Shown here piece after piece: positions 22,737 to 31,393 of a stretch of 64,000 bases of DNA. The stretch is taken from assembly GCF_000305775.1 (NCBI RefSeq), contig NC_018866.1, positions 1,891,001 through 1,955,000 of the forward strand, read 5' to 3'. Within the stretch, counting starts at the first letter, position 1; each line of letters opens with the position of its first letter. The position numbers and the translations under genes were made by a program. Below the pieces are notes generated by a model. That model saw only the letters and a list, made by a program, of their open reading frames with translations, had not been told where the DNA came from and did not search any database. Source of the stretch: Dehalobacter sp. DCA (lineage in GTDB: Bacteria > Bacillota > Desulfitobacteriia > Desulfitobacteriales > Syntrophobotulaceae).

Positions 22737-22988
22737 TTAAATACCAAGCAGGTTGGTCATTGCGTACGTCAGGCCACTGTCTACAATCCAAATCAACAAA
22801 GCAACAATTGCCACAGAAACAAGCACGACACCAGTATACGTCAGCAACGTCTGACGAGTCGGCCAATGTACTTTTTTCAGCTCAAGCCCAACCTCACGAA
22901 AAAAAGCAAACCGTTTTCCGGGGTTCTTAAACCTATTAAGAAAGCCGCCTTTTGCACCTGTGGTATCTGCTTTCTTTGCCACTGCCAT
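22737..22988 (-). CDS. secE: Preprotein translocase subunit SecE
   Basis: SecE (83 residues) clamps the SecY channel. It has the usual short Gram-positive form: an amphipathic segment with ELKKVHWPTRQTLL, then a single membrane helix (about residues 52-72). It lies between rpmG and nusG as expected. Confidence 0.96.
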   Translation of the reverse strand: MAVAKKADTTGAKGGFLNRFKNPGKRFAFFREVGLELKKVHWPTRQTLLTYTGVVLVSVAIVALLIWIVDSGLTYAMTNLLGI

Positions 22989-23026
22989 ATCTTCACATCC
23001 TTAACGGAATATTCTTCCGGTTCGTA

Positions 23027-23176
23027 CTATTTTGTTTCCTTATGAACAGTATGAGCTTTGCAAGTTCTGCAATATTTTTTAATCTCTATACGATCTGGGT
23101 CATTTTTCTTATTCTTATTGGACTGATAATTTCTGTTTTTGCACTCAGTACAAGCCAATGTAATTGCAACACGCAT
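23027..23176 (-). CDS. rpmG: 50S ribosomal protein L33
   Basis: L33 (49 residues) lies near the E site of the 50S subunit. Two CxxC pairs (CTEC and CRTC) mark the zinc-binding form. The start at 23174-23176 gives [17 protein letters not shown], with a GGGGGGTG site upstream. It is first in the rpmG-secE-nusG-rplKAJL operon. Confidence 0.96.
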   Translation of the reverse strand: MRVAITLACTECKNRNYQSNKNKKNDPDRIEIKKYCRTCKAHTVHKETK

Positions 23177-23234
23177 TCGGAACACCCCCCCGGCAATGGC
23201 ATTAAACTGCATATTTTACAAGTCGCACAGAATA

Positions 23235-23263
23235 ATTTAACACAATAATAAAGTCTTTGTCAA
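23235..23263 (-). promoter_or_regulatory. Sigma-A-type promoter for the rpmG-secE-nusG-rplKAJL operon
   Basis: On the minus strand TTGACA (23258-23263) and TTAAAT (23235-23240) are 17 bases apart, about 60 bases upstream of rpmG. Confidence 0.75.
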
Positions 23264-23409
23264 GGAAGATTCCTTTGTATGCCGCAAATAAACTGTGAAA
23301 TTCTCTTGCCAAAATAGGCAGAACGAATTAGGATTGTATTATTGTCGATATTTATTCATTATATCATAACTGTGCTTAGAAAATAAAAAAAGAATTAGAG
23401 GTCTGTCTT

Positions 23410-24225
23410 ATGTCCAATCCAGATTATCCAAACATTTTTGATGCCCATGCCCATATTTTTCCGCAAAAAGTAGCTCCCAGGGCAGTCGATTCCATCTTGT
23501 CCTTCTACGACGAACTTATTCAAGATATGGAGCCTGGAAAAGGAACCGCCTCCGATCTGATCGCTTCCGGCGCAGGCATCGGGATCAACCGCTTTTTGAT
23601 TTCCTCCACCGCTACGAGAACAGAACAAGTCGAGTCAATCAACGATTTCATTGCCGGTGTTTGCACCGATTCGCGGTTCGTCGGCTTCGGCACCATGCAT
23701 CCTGAATTTCCTAATCCTCAACTGGAAATCGAGCGGGTACTTTCACTCGGTTTAAAAGGTTTAAAGCTTCACCCGGATTTTCAGGAATATAACATTGACG
23801 ATCCATCTTTATTTCCTATATACGAGGCAGCAGAAGGCAAATTGCCTATCCTTTTTCATGTCGGAGATACGCGCACGGATTACTCCAATCCGCACAGACT
23901 TGCCCACATTCTGAAAATGTTTCCCGATTTGGTGGTCATTGCAGCCCATCTGGGCGGCTGGAGTCTGTGGGATGATTTTGACCACAGCCTGTTTGAGCAA
24001 AATGTCTACATCGACACGTCCAGCTCTCTGATGTTAATAGAAAAAGAAACAGCTGTTGATATTATTCGCTCCCATGGCATTGATAAAGTACTGTTTGGCA
24101 CGGATTACCCAATGTGGTCACCCGAAGCCGAACTTGAGCGTTTCCTATCACTTGGCCTGACGAAAGAGGAAAACCAGAAAATCCTCTGGGAAAACGGCAG
24201 AAAACTGTTTGGCCTGCAGCCGTAA
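23410..24225 (+). CDS. Amidohydrolase-family metal-dependent hydrolase
   Basis: A 271-residue TIM-barrel hydrolase of the amidohydrolase-2 type. Metal ligand motifs appear in order: FDAHAHIF near the N-terminus, KLHPDFQ, FHVGD, AAHLGGW and the terminal aspartate in FGTDYPM. The family includes decarboxylases and lactonases; the substrate cannot be told. It is transcribed away from the rpmG operon, and a convergent membrane protein gene follows. Confidence 0.85.
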   Translation: MSNPDYPNIFDAHAHIFPQKVAPRAVDSILSFYDELIQDMEPGKGTASDLIASGAGIGINRFLISSTATRTEQVESINDFIAGVCTDSRFVGFGTMHPEFPNPQLEIERVLSLGLKGLKLHPDFQEYNIDDPSLFPIYEAAEGKLPILFHVGDTRTDYSNPHRLAHILKMFPDLVVIAAHLGGWSLWDDFDHSLFEQNVYIDTSSSLMLIEKETAVDIIRSHGIDKVLFGTDYPMWSPEAELERFLSLGLTKEENQKILWENGRKLFGLQP

Positions 24226-24265
24226 ACCCTACAATACTATGAAATCAAGCTGCATCTAGTCTTCT

Positions 24266-25351
24266 TCAGACACTCATTTCCGTCTCCAGATTCAGCAGCC
24301 GGGAGGATTCCTTCGCAAACCAGCGAATGCTGTAGGTGACAACAGACAATTCAATCAGCGCATGATAGTAAAAGCTTGTCGAGGGTGTATTCTCCTGCCA
24401 TTCATTCAGAATAGCGTGCAGTTTGCTCCAGACACGCAATTCGGGAAACTGAGCTGCCTCTTCCCCCTTGACTTTTTTCTGAAGCTGCAGATTGTAGCTT
24501 GTCGCACTGAACATCACATTGTGCAGCATTTCAAAAACATGTTCAAATTCAGGACTCACCGCCGGATCATTGGCTTCCTCCCGGCGGGTTTTTCGTTCTG
24601 CGGCAAGAAAAAGCAAGTCCTGTGATCTTTGCCAGAGGCCCCGGCTGTAATTTAAATATTCCTTATATAATGGTTTACGGGCCTTGGGATCTTTCTTGTT
24701 TTTACCGAACCACAAGACGTTCCACTCTTTGCGGTATAAATCATACAAATTCTCAGCTTCCTGAAACAAGCTGTTGAATTCCGCTTTATTTTTACGCATT
24801 TCTTCTTCCGGAGCCAGATTCAGGTACAGATACCGGTTCACTGCATCGACAAACATCCGGACAGCAAAATTATTTAGTTCAATCAATTTATCCTCAAGCA
24901 CTTTTTGGTAACGCGGAGGTGCGATCGTCAAATTGATCACATTTGCAGTCACCATACCAATCAGGATAGCCAGTGACCGTGAAACCGCGTGGGACAAAAA
25001 CTGCTCCTGCGGTGAAGCCAGGATAAAAATGGCTGAGATCACTGCAAGAACGATCTGATTCGGCACTTTGATCACTTTGGTGAAAATAATAATCAGGATA
25101 ATCGTTGCAAGTGCCATACTCAGAAACTGCAGCGGTATGGCCAGTCCGATCGCCACAGCCACAATAATTGCAATGATGTTTACTATAATTTCTTCCAGCG
25201 CATTTCGAAAACTTCTGCCGAGAGATTGCTGCATACAGACCACTGCCGATGTCGCAGCAAACAAAGACGGCTCAATATCCAAAAGGATACAGATATAAAC
25301 ACTGACCGCCACAGCGAGACCTGTCTTTAACGTCCTGGCTCCGATATTCAT
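24266..25351 (-). CDS. Aromatic acid exporter family (ArAE_1/DUF939) membrane protein
   Basis: The 361-residue protein has four or five hydrophobic helices in residues 8-150 and then a soluble, charged helical C-terminal domain (about 165-361), the layout of the Gram-positive DUF939/ArAE_1 proteins related to FUSC/AaeB exporters. Segments such as FAATSAVVCMQQSLGRSFRN fit. The transported compound is unknown. It converges with the amidohydrolase and diverges from the LysM gene. Confidence 0.8.
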   Translation of the reverse strand: MNIGARTLKTGLAVAVSVYICILLDIEPSLFAATSAVVCMQQSLGRSFRNALEEIIVNIIAIIVAVAIGLAIPLQFLSMALATIILIIIFTKVIKVPNQIVLAVISAIFILASPQEQFLSHAVSRSLAILIGMVTANVINLTIAPPRYQKVLEDKLIELNNFAVRMFVDAVNRYLYLNLAPEEEMRKNKAEFNSLFQEAENLYDLYRKEWNVLWFGKNKKDPKARKPLYKEYLNYSRGLWQRSQDLLFLAAERKTRREEANDPAVSPEFEHVFEMLHNVMFSATSYNLQLQKKVKGEEAAQFPELRVWSKLHAILNEWQENTPSTSFYYHALIELSVVTYSIRWFAKESSRLLNLETEMSV

Positions 25352-25484
25352 TCCACAGCTCCTTAAGGTTTATTCTTTATGTTTATTGTCTTATGATAAC
25401 ACAACCCATCCCGAATAATAAACCCGCACTCCAAACACTTCTTTTTTCTCTGAAGCATACAGTATGAAAAAGGAAGTGTGTTTC

Positions 25485-26765
25485 TTGAAAATTCATGTTG
25501 TGAGCTCAGGACAGAGCATCTATTCCATTGCTCGCAAATACGGGGTCTCACCCCAGAAAATGATTGCAGATAATGAACTGACCAATCCAAGCCAGCTAGT
25601 TGTCGGGCAGACGCTGGTCATTCTGGAAAGTAGCGGAACACATACTGTTGCCGCCGGTGAGTCGCTTTATCTGATTGCCCAAAAACACGGAGTAACTGTG
25701 AATGCTTTACTCGCCGCCAATCCTCGGATAACAGATCCGAGCCGTATCTATGCTGGTCAGACTATTGCCATTCCGGCAGCGGCTGCCAGCTATGGAACGA
25801 TAGAAGTGAACGGGTATGCCTTTCCGAATATTAACAGAGACATTCTCCGAAAAAGTCTTCGCCATCTTACATATCTTAGTATCTTCAGTTATCAGGTCAA
25901 CGCGGATGGCACCCTGAATACGATTCCGGATGAACCGCTGATTCAGGCAGCGAGAGAAGCCCGGACAGCTCCGCTAATGGTCATCACGAATATCCAGCAG
26001 GGCGGAAGCTTCAACAGTACGCTGGCCAGATCCATCCTGACGAACCAGACTGCTCAGAATACTTTAATCAGTCAGGTTATCAGAACGCTGAGAGAAAAAA
26101 ACTATTACGGCCTCGATATTGATTTTGAATATATCTATCCATCCGACCGGGAAAACTATAACAACTTTCTCCGAAGGATCGTTAATACGCTCCGCCCTTT
26201 AGGCTATCCTGTGACGACAGCTCTCGCTCCTAAGCTGACTGCCGATCAAAAAGGTCTGCTATACGAAGCCCATGACTATCCTGTTCACGGGGCTCTGGCC
26301 AACCACGTCATCCTAATGACCTATGAATGGGGTTACACCTACAGCCCACCCAAAGCAGTCGCTCCTGTAAATGAAGTGCGCAAAGTATTGACCTATGCGG
26401 TGTCGGCTATTCCGAGACAGAAAATCTTTATGGGTATCCCCAATTATGGCTATGACTGGACCCTTCCATACGTTTCCGGTACTGCCGCCAGAACAGTCTC
26501 CAACAGCGGGGCGGTAGATCTGGCCAGAACTGAAAAGACAGCAATCCAGTATGATTCAACAGCGCAGTCTCCGTATTTCACCTACTACGACGATGCCGGC
26601 AAAAAGCACGAAGTATGGTTTGAAGATGCCCGAAGCATCTATGCCAAACTGACCCTGGCCAAAGAATTTCGGGTTGGGGGCATAAGCTATTGGACGATTG
26701 GAAGATATTTTCCCCAGAACTGGCTTGTTTTGAGGTCTTTATACAGTATAAAGAAACTGCTTTAA
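25485..26765 (+). CDS. LysM-GH18 hydrolase, spore cortex-lytic (SleL/YaaH-like)
   Basis: I chose a TTG start at 25485 because AAGGAAG lies 8 bases upstream; an ATG 21 bases earlier has no good site. The 426-residue protein has two LysM domains (about residues 3-46 and 50-94) that bind peptidoglycan, then a GH18 barrel with the catalytic YGLDIDFEYIY motif carrying the acid glutamate. SleL/YaaH proteins of this layout are N-acetylglucosaminidases acting on cortex during germination. There is no signal peptide, as in YaaH. Confidence 0.88.
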   Translation: MKIHVVSSGQSIYSIARKYGVSPQKMIADNELTNPSQLVVGQTLVILESSGTHTVAAGESLYLIAQKHGVTVNALLAANPRITDPSRIYAGQTIAIPAAAASYGTIEVNGYAFPNINRDILRKSLRHLTYLSIFSYQVNADGTLNTIPDEPLIQAAREARTAPLMVITNIQQGGSFNSTLARSILTNQTAQNTLISQVIRTLREKNYYGLDIDFEYIYPSDRENYNNFLRRIVNTLRPLGYPVTTALAPKLTADQKGLLYEAHDYPVHGALANHVILMTYEWGYTYSPPKAVAPVNEVRKVLTYAVSAIPRQKIFMGIPNYGYDWTLPYVSGTAARTVSNSGAVDLARTEKTAIQYDSTAQSPYFTYYDDAGKKHEVWFEDARSIYAKLTLAKEFRVGGISYWTIGRYFPQNWLVLRSLYSIKKLL

Positions 26766-26853
26766 AATTTTATGGTATAAGACTTGTTCACTCCTCAAAC
26801 AATATACTGAAACAAATTCTTTTCAAGTGCAGACCAAAGGAGGAACAGTATTC

Positions 26854-27081
26854 ATGAAACACAATCCGGATGACCGCAGAGATAATGTCGACAGAATCCA
26901 AAAAAATATTAATCACACGATCCAAAATATGGAGCTTGCTGATGAAATGATTGCGAAAACTGATGATCCTAAAAGTAAGAAAGATTTGAAAGGAAAGAAT
27001 GAACGGAGGCATGATGCGCTAAACGGAATGAGGGCGGAAATCCGGGACGAAGCCCTGGATAAAAAAAGAGAGTATGAATAG
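26854..27081 (+). CDS. tlp: Small acid-soluble spore protein Tlp
   Basis: This 75-residue hydrophilic protein matches the Tlp family: NPDDRRDNVDRIQKNINHTI near the N-terminus and KGKNERRHDALNGMRAEIRD near the C-terminus. Tlp is made in the forespore in Bacillus. The ATG at 26854 is preceded by AAAGGAGG; an upstream in-frame ATG is not. An intrinsic terminator follows. No convincing sigma-G promoter was found by eye. Confidence 0.9.
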   Translation: MKHNPDDRRDNVDRIQKNINHTIQNMELADEMIAKTDDPKSKKDLKGKNERRHDALNGMRAEIRDEALDKKREYE

Positions 27082-27093
27082 ATCCAAAAAATA

Positions 27094-27126
27094 GCAGCCA
27101 GGCAACAGCCTGGCTTTGTTTTTGAA
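27094..27126 (+). terminator. Intrinsic terminator after tlp
   Basis: AGCCAGGC, loop AACA, GCCTGGCT, then TTGTTTTTG. It lies 13 bases after the tlp stop codon. Confidence 0.9.
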
Positions 27127-27152
27127 TTAGACCTGTTAAATTTGTTCTATTT

Positions 27153-27235
27153 ATTGATAACCCCATATCAATGATAGCAATCCCAAAAATTACTTGCTAT
27201 AATTTAGAGTGCATATTGACTAGTACCTTGGTACT
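27153..27235 (+). promoter_or_regulatory. Promoter region with two palindromes upstream of the CheY-CheX gene
   Basis: A TATAAT box lies at 27198-27203 with only a poor -35 (TAGCAA). Upstream is ATTGATA-N6-TATCAAT (27153-27172), and just past the expected transcription start is AGTACC-TT-GGTACT (27222-27235). Both are operator-like positions. The regulator is unknown. Confidence 0.4.
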
Positions 27236-27261
27236 GGCATTGAATGGGGGTAATCCGAAAA

Positions 27262-28125
27262 ATGAGTGCAATAAAAGTAATGGTCGTTGACGACTCTCTG
27301 TTTTCAAGAACACTCATTGTGGAAATACTTCGCGACAGCGGCTTGGAAGTTGTTGGCGAAGCTGATTCCTACGACAGCTTAATCGAAACATATGACAGGT
27401 GCAAACCCGATATCGTAACTATGGATATTGTTATGCCGGATATGGACGGATTTGAGTGCAGCCGTGCCCTTTTTGTAAAAGACCCTAATGCAAAGATTAT
27501 TCTTGTCAGCTCGATGAAAGATGAAGAATCGGAAGCTGAAGCGCGCCGCATCGGGATTTCCGGATACATTCAAAAACCTGTTGACAGCGACTACCTGGTC
27601 CAGATGATCAACAACGTTATAGCACCGGATATTCATTATGACCATCTACTCGCCTATGGTCTGGAAACCTTTAAGGAATCTCTAACCCAGAATATTGCCC
27701 GGATGACCAAATCACCCGTTTCTTTTGCTTCATACGAAAATTTTGGAGACCATTACTTATCCCAGGGAATTACAGCTGTTATCGGGCTGATCGGCCGCCA
27801 CTCCGGATCTATGATCTTAGATATGTCGATGGAGACAGCGGAAAGAATTGTTGAGATGCTTCTGAAACGCGCTCATAGAAACCGCGAAGAGGTATTGGCT
27901 ATGGTTGCCGAATTGGCCAATATTATTGCCGGAGTTGCCTGCTCGATGCTGAATAAGTCCGATAAAACTTATAGTCTGAGCGTTTCTCCACCCAGTCTCT
28001 TTTACGGTACCGGGACCGAAATTATGAGTCCGAATCTTAAAATGGATGCCGTGACAGCAGAAACCAACTTCGGGAATATTTTCCTGGGTGTTGGTTTTAA
28101 GAAGGGGTCGAGTATATGGATGTAA
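27262..28125 (+). CDS. Response regulator fused to a CheX-like domain
   Basis: The 287-residue protein has a CheY receiver domain (residues 1-120) with the acidic pocket VVDDS, the phospho-acceptor aspartate in TMDIVMPDMDG and the lysine in IQKPV. After it comes a CheX-like domain (about 130-287) with a possible phosphatase motif E-x-x-N in AELANIIAG. CheX/CheC domains dephosphorylate CheY-P, so one chain may hold both substrate and phosphatase. The start ATG follows GGGGGT by 10 bases. The next gene overlaps by 10 bases. Confidence 0.85.
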   Translation: MSAIKVMVVDDSLFSRTLIVEILRDSGLEVVGEADSYDSLIETYDRCKPDIVTMDIVMPDMDGFECSRALFVKDPNAKIILVSSMKDEESEAEARRIGISGYIQKPVDSDYLVQMINNVIAPDIHYDHLLAYGLETFKESLTQNIARMTKSPVSFASYENFGDHYLSQGITAVIGLIGRHSGSMILDMSMETAERIVEMLLKRAHRNREEVLAMVAELANIIAGVACSMLNKSDKTYSLSVSPPSLFYGTGTEIMSPNLKMDAVTAETNFGNIFLGVGFKKGSSIWM

Positions 28126-28583
28126 GTATCATTAATCCTCTTCTGACTGCTTTTACAGAAGTTCTGCCGCAGCTCGGCTTCCAGTCGGTCGAACGGCGCA
28201 AGGTGTCCAAAATAGAAGCGGCCTTTCAGTACAACGGTATTCTTCTGAATATCTCACTTTTCGGAACAGTGAAAGGCGCGATCCTATTCGGGATGGATAT
28301 TGAAGCTGCCAAAAAGTTTGCCTCGAAAATGATGATGGGTATGCCGGTGGCTGAACTGGATGCTATGGCCAGAAGTGCAATTTCTGAAATGGGAAATATG
28401 GTCTGTGCTAATACGTGCACGCAGTTCACAAAAATTGGTATCACTGATCTGGATATCTCGCCTCCGACCCTTATGATCAGTGAGAACGGTGAGGCGACCC
28501 TACCCGTGCCGAAATCGATTGTCGTAAATTTCCTGATTGATGATATTGAACTGAGTGCCTATGTAAGTCTGATGAATAAATAA
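28116..28583 (+). CDS. CheX-like chemotaxis phosphatase domain protein
   Basis: A stand-alone 155-residue CheX-like protein. The E-x-x-N active-site pattern appears in SEMGNMVC, and the hydrophobic strand-helix layout matches the fused domain next to it. It overlaps the response regulator gene by 10 bases, so the two are translated together and probably work together. No flagellar or Che receptor genes are nearby, so a role outside chemotaxis is possible. Confidence 0.82.
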   Translation: MDVSIINPLLTAFTEVLPQLGFQSVERRKVSKIEAAFQYNGILLNISLFGTVKGAILFGMDIEAAKKFASKMMMGMPVAELDAMARSAISEMGNMVCANTCTQFTKIGITDLDISPPTLMISENGEATLPVPKSIVVNFLIDDIELSAYVSLMNK

Positions 28584-28598
28584 AGGGGGAACAAGAAA

Positions 28599-28786
28599 AT
28601 GGGTCTTTGTTTGACCACGGTCAACGTTAACAACCTGGAGGAATCTTTAAAATTTTATCAGGAAGTTGTTGGATTGCCCTTGGTTCAAAGACTCCATCCA
28701 GACCCGAGCACTGAGATTTGCTTTTCACGTTTCTCTTTATCCTTGATCCCAATGGTTTAAAAATTCAGTTTGTAGAGAATCACTAG
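28599..28786 (+). pseudogene. Glyoxalase/VOC-family remnant with internal deletion and frameshift
   Basis: A good ribosome binding site (AAAGGGGG) and ATG open a frame reading LTTVNVNNLEESLKFYQEVV, the N-terminus of a glyoxalase/VOC protein. It stops after 53 residues at 28758. The typical family C-terminus, FLFILDPNGLKIQFVENH, follows in another frame and ends at 28786. The middle, about 60 residues in the family, is missing. Hence a deletion joined the two ends out of frame. Confidence 0.75.
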
Positions 28787-28795
28787 GATACAATA

Positions 28796-28830
28796 CACAA
28801 AAGCCTTAGACATTTGTCTAAGGCTTTAAC
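28796..28830 (-). terminator. Terminator of the tRNA operon (may act both ways)
   Basis: AAGCCTTAGAC, loop of 4, GTCTAAGGCTT forms an 11-bp stem at 28801-28826. On the minus strand it is followed by TTTGTG and lies about 10 bases after the fMet tRNA CCA end. On the plus strand TTTAACTTTCTTT follows, so it may also end the CheX transcript. Confidence 0.85.
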
Positions 28831-28836
28831 TTTCTT

Positions 28837-28911
<75 letters not shown>

Positions 28912-28953
28912 ATGTTAAATTAACGTTCCAGCTCGATATCTCCAATTATAGAA

Positions 28954-29037
28954 TGGTGGGCAGGGATGGATTCGAACCACCGTACCTTTCGGAACAGATT
29001 TACAGTCTGCCGCCTTTAACCACTCGGCCACCTACCC
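28954..29037 (-). tRNA. tRNA-Tyr (GTA)
   Basis: An 84-base class II tRNA with a long variable arm. The acceptor GGGTAGG pairs with CCTGCCC, the anticodon GTA lies in ACTGTAAAT, and the CCA end is encoded. Confidence 0.96.
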
Positions 29038-29045
29038 ATTTCAAT

Positions 29046-29121
29046 TGGAGCCGACGATGGGACTCGAACCCGCAACCTGCTGATTACAAATCAGCTGCTC
29101 TACCAATTGAGCTACATCGGC
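29046..29121 (-). tRNA. tRNA-Thr (TGT)
   Basis: A 76-base tRNA with acceptor GCCGATG paired to CGTCGGC, D-arm TAGCTCAATTGGTAGAGCA, anticodon TGT in TTTGTAA, and encoded CCA. It is first in the tRNA operon, after the promoter at 29137-29166. Confidence 0.97.
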
Positions 29122-29136
29122 ATTGGACACCAACGT

Positions 29137-29166
29137 ATTGTATCAAAGATTACGGCCACTTGTCAA
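29137..29166 (-). promoter_or_regulatory. Sigma-A-type promoter for the Thr-Tyr-fMet tRNA operon
   Basis: On the minus strand TTGACA (29161-29166) and TACAAT (29137-29142) are 18 bases apart, placing the start just before tRNA-Thr. Confidence 0.8.
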
Positions 29167-29240
29167 CAATAAAAGTCATTTTTTTTCTGGAAGAATTTGC
29201 AAAACAGAGTGGTCTGATTTTATTCATATTGTATGGAATT

Positions 29241-29894
29241 TTAGGCCCCTCTGTGCTCCAGATACCTTTCCAACTTTCGCTTGACCCGCTGCAGTGCATT
29301 GTCAATGGATTTGACATGCCTGTCGAGATCAACGGCAATCTCCTGATAAGATTTGCCTTCAAGATAGGACATCAGCACTTCCCATTCGAGCGAACTTAAA
29401 ATTTCGCCCATCTTTTCTTCAATATCGTCAAATTCTTCCCTGCTGATGATCAGTTCCTCGGGATCCGTGATCTTATTTCCAGAAATAACATCCAAGAGCG
29501 TCCTGTCGGAATCCTCATCGTAAATAGGTTTGTTCAGCGATACGTACGAATTGAGCGGAATATGCTTTTGTCTGGTAGCCGTCTTGATCGCTGTAATAAT
29601 CTGCCGAGTTATGCATAACTCGGCAAATGTTCTGAAAGAGGAGAGCTTGTCCCCACGAAAGTCACGAATTGCTTTATACAGTCCAATCATGCCTTCTTGA
29701 ATGATATCTTCCCTATCCGCACCGATCAAGAAATACGATCTGGCTTTTGCTCTGACAAAATTCTTGTACTTATTGATCAAGTACTCCTGAGCTTCTGCGT
29801 CACCGATCTTTGCTAACTCAACTAGTTCTTCATCCGCTATGTATTCATTAGCCTCGAATTCTTCTGGAATCTCTGTCTGGATACCGTAAGTCAA
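29241..29894 (-). CDS. sigH: RNA polymerase sigma-H factor (early sporulation)
   Basis: A sigma-70 family protein of about 217 residues with the sigma-H (Spo0H) layout: region 2 with DREDIIQEGMIGLYKAIRDF, and region 4 with SYQEIAVDLDRHVKSIDNAL. Sigma-H directs stationary-phase and early sporulation genes. An ATG six bases earlier (29900) directly touches GGGAGGG, so the TTG at 29894 has better spacing; the two differ by two residues. It has its own promoter upstream and follows rlmB. Confidence 0.93.
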   Translation of the reverse strand: MTYGIQTEIPEEFEANEYIADEELVELAKIGDAEAQEYLINKYKNFVRAKARSYFLIGADREDIIQEGMIGLYKAIRDFRGDKLSSFRTFAELCITRQIITAIKTATRQKHIPLNSYVSLNKPIYDEDSDRTLLDVISGNKITDPEELIISREEFDDIEEKMGEILSSLEWEVLMSYLEGKSYQEIAVDLDRHVKSIDNALQRVKRKLERYLEHRGA

Positions 29895-29963
29895 GTCCAT
29901 CCCTCCCGAAACCGATTCACGAAGGTAACGCTGAAGCCTCCATTATATGCTTATAACAAAATA

Positions 29964-29993
29964 ATTATACCTGAAATGCACAAATAGCGTCAA
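29964..29993 (-). promoter_or_regulatory. Sigma-A-type promoter for sigH
   Basis: On the minus strand TTGACG (29988-29993) and TATAAT (29964-29969) are 18 bases apart, in the gap between rlmB and sigH, so sigH need not depend on readthrough from the upstream operon. Confidence 0.75.
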
Positions 29994-30019
29994 GATGAAG
30001 ATTGGCGGGATATGGCAGA

Positions 30020-30757
30020 TTAAGTCTGATTTCTCTGTCTCCGTACCTCATACATGATGATGGATCCGGCTACGCTGGCATTCAAAGATGAAATTCTGCC
30101 ATACATTGGCAAGGATATAATTTCATCGCAGGTTTCCCGGATCAGTCTCCCGAGTCCCTTATCCTCTCCGCCAATGACGATGACCCTTGGCCCTTTCAGT
30201 TCCGCCTGATAGATATCTTTGCCGCCTGCTTCCGCACCGGATACCCAGCAGCCCTCTTCTTTGAGATATTTAAGTGTCTGGACAAGGTTGCTTACCCTGG
30301 CCACAGGCACATATTCCACAGCTCCGGCCGACGTTCTGCCGACAGCTGGCGTGAGTGCGGCACTTCTTCTTTTGGGAATGATCACCCCATGAACACCCGC
30401 TGCATCGGCAGTTCGAAGAAGAGCCCCTAAATTATGCGGATCCTCGATCTCATCCAGAACAAGGATAAATGGATCTTCCCCTGTGTGCCTTGCTATCTCC
30501 AAAATATCGGATGGTTCTGCATATTCTTTGGCAGCAGCAAATGCCACCACTCCCTGATGCTTTTCTCCGGCAGTATATTTGTCCAGGACAGTATTCTCCA
30601 CAAATTGGTACGGTATGCCGTGCGCTTTAAGTAGATGCAGTATGTCCGAATTTCTTCCCTGCCCCTTTTCATTTTTGATCAGCACTTTATTCACCGGATT
30701 CCCGGATTTGATCAGTTCGGTCACAGCGTTGCGCCCGCACACAATATTTTCTTCCAA
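30020..30757 (-). CDS. rlmB: 23S rRNA 2'-O-ribose methyltransferase RlmB (TrmH family)
   Basis: A 245-residue SPOUT methyltransferase acting on the 23S rRNA guanosine near G2251. An L30e-like substrate-binding N-terminal part precedes the knot domain, whose three motifs are visible: EIEDPHNLGALLRTADAAGV, VIGGEDKGLGRL and SLPMYGRISSLNASVA. The start is TTG with AAGGGG upstream. In Bacillus yacP follows; here sigH follows directly. Confidence 0.92.
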   Translation of the reverse strand: MEENIVCGRNAVTELIKSGNPVNKVLIKNEKGQGRNSDILHLLKAHGIPYQFVENTVLDKYTAGEKHQGVVAFAAAKEYAEPSDILEIARHTGEDPFILVLDEIEDPHNLGALLRTADAAGVHGVIIPKRRSAALTPAVGRTSAGAVEYVPVARVSNLVQTLKYLKEEGCWVSGAEAGGKDIYQAELKGPRVIVIGGEDKGLGRLIRETCDEIISLPMYGRISSLNASVAGSIIMYEVRRQRNQT

Positions 30758-30823
30758 TGCCGGTTTCCCCTTCCGAAAGTTTATCGTAGCATACTAACCT
30801 TTAAAATTTGTATATTACGACGT

Positions 30824-31312
30824 TCACTTTCTTACATATTTTACAACACTGTACTGAATGTCATTATAAGTTTGCAATTCACCTTCAGACTCAACTTTCC
30901 AGTTGTCATCTTCATCGACATTCCTAAGATGCTTATCCGCAGGGAATGTGTGCCTGATTTTTGTTACATACAGTTCATTCAGATAGGGCATGAGCAGCTG
31001 AAAAAGTGATTCTCCGCCAATCACACAGATATCGTCCGAAGGGTATTCTTTCAGCTCCTGAAGCAGGTCCTCCAGAGAATGACAGATAATAAATCTTTCA
31101 TCCTGAAAATCCCTGTTTGTGCTCAGGACAATATTCGTTCTGTCCTTCAAGGGCTCTTTTCCCGGCAATGATTCATAGGTTCCTCTGCCCATGACCACGA
31201 CCTTGCCAACAGTCATCTGCTTAAAAAACTTCATATCTTCCGGAATTTTCAGCAGCAGGTCGCCTTTATAGCCAATGCCCCAGTTTTGATCTACCGAAAC
31301 GATTGCTTTCAT
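30824..31312 (-). CDS. folA: Dihydrofolate reductase
   Basis: A 162-residue DHFR that reduces dihydrofolate with NADPH. It has GIGYKGDLLLKIPEDMKFFK near the N-terminus (active-site Asp in PEDM), VVVMGRGTYESLPG, and ICVIGGESLFQLLM. It lies downstream of thyX. ThyX itself yields tetrahydrofolate, so a DHFR next to ThyX is notable. Confidence 0.93.
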   Translation of the reverse strand: MKAIVSVDQNWGIGYKGDLLLKIPEDMKFFKQMTVGKVVVMGRGTYESLPGKEPLKDRTNIVLSTNRDFQDERFIICHSLEDLLQELKEYPSDDICVIGGESLFQLLMPYLNELYVTKIRHTFPADKHLRNVDEDDNWKVESEGELQTYNDIQYSVVKYVRK

Positions 31313-31393
31313 TCATTAGCCCCCTAAAAAATTTTCAGAACAACGCGGCAAATCCTCTGAAGATAATAAAATGCTGCATGTAGTGCGCAGCCG

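Noticed and set aside
28953..29399. 148-codon plus-strand open frame
   Set aside because: It runs backward across the tRNA-Tyr and tRNA-Thr genes and the end of sigH; not a protein gene.
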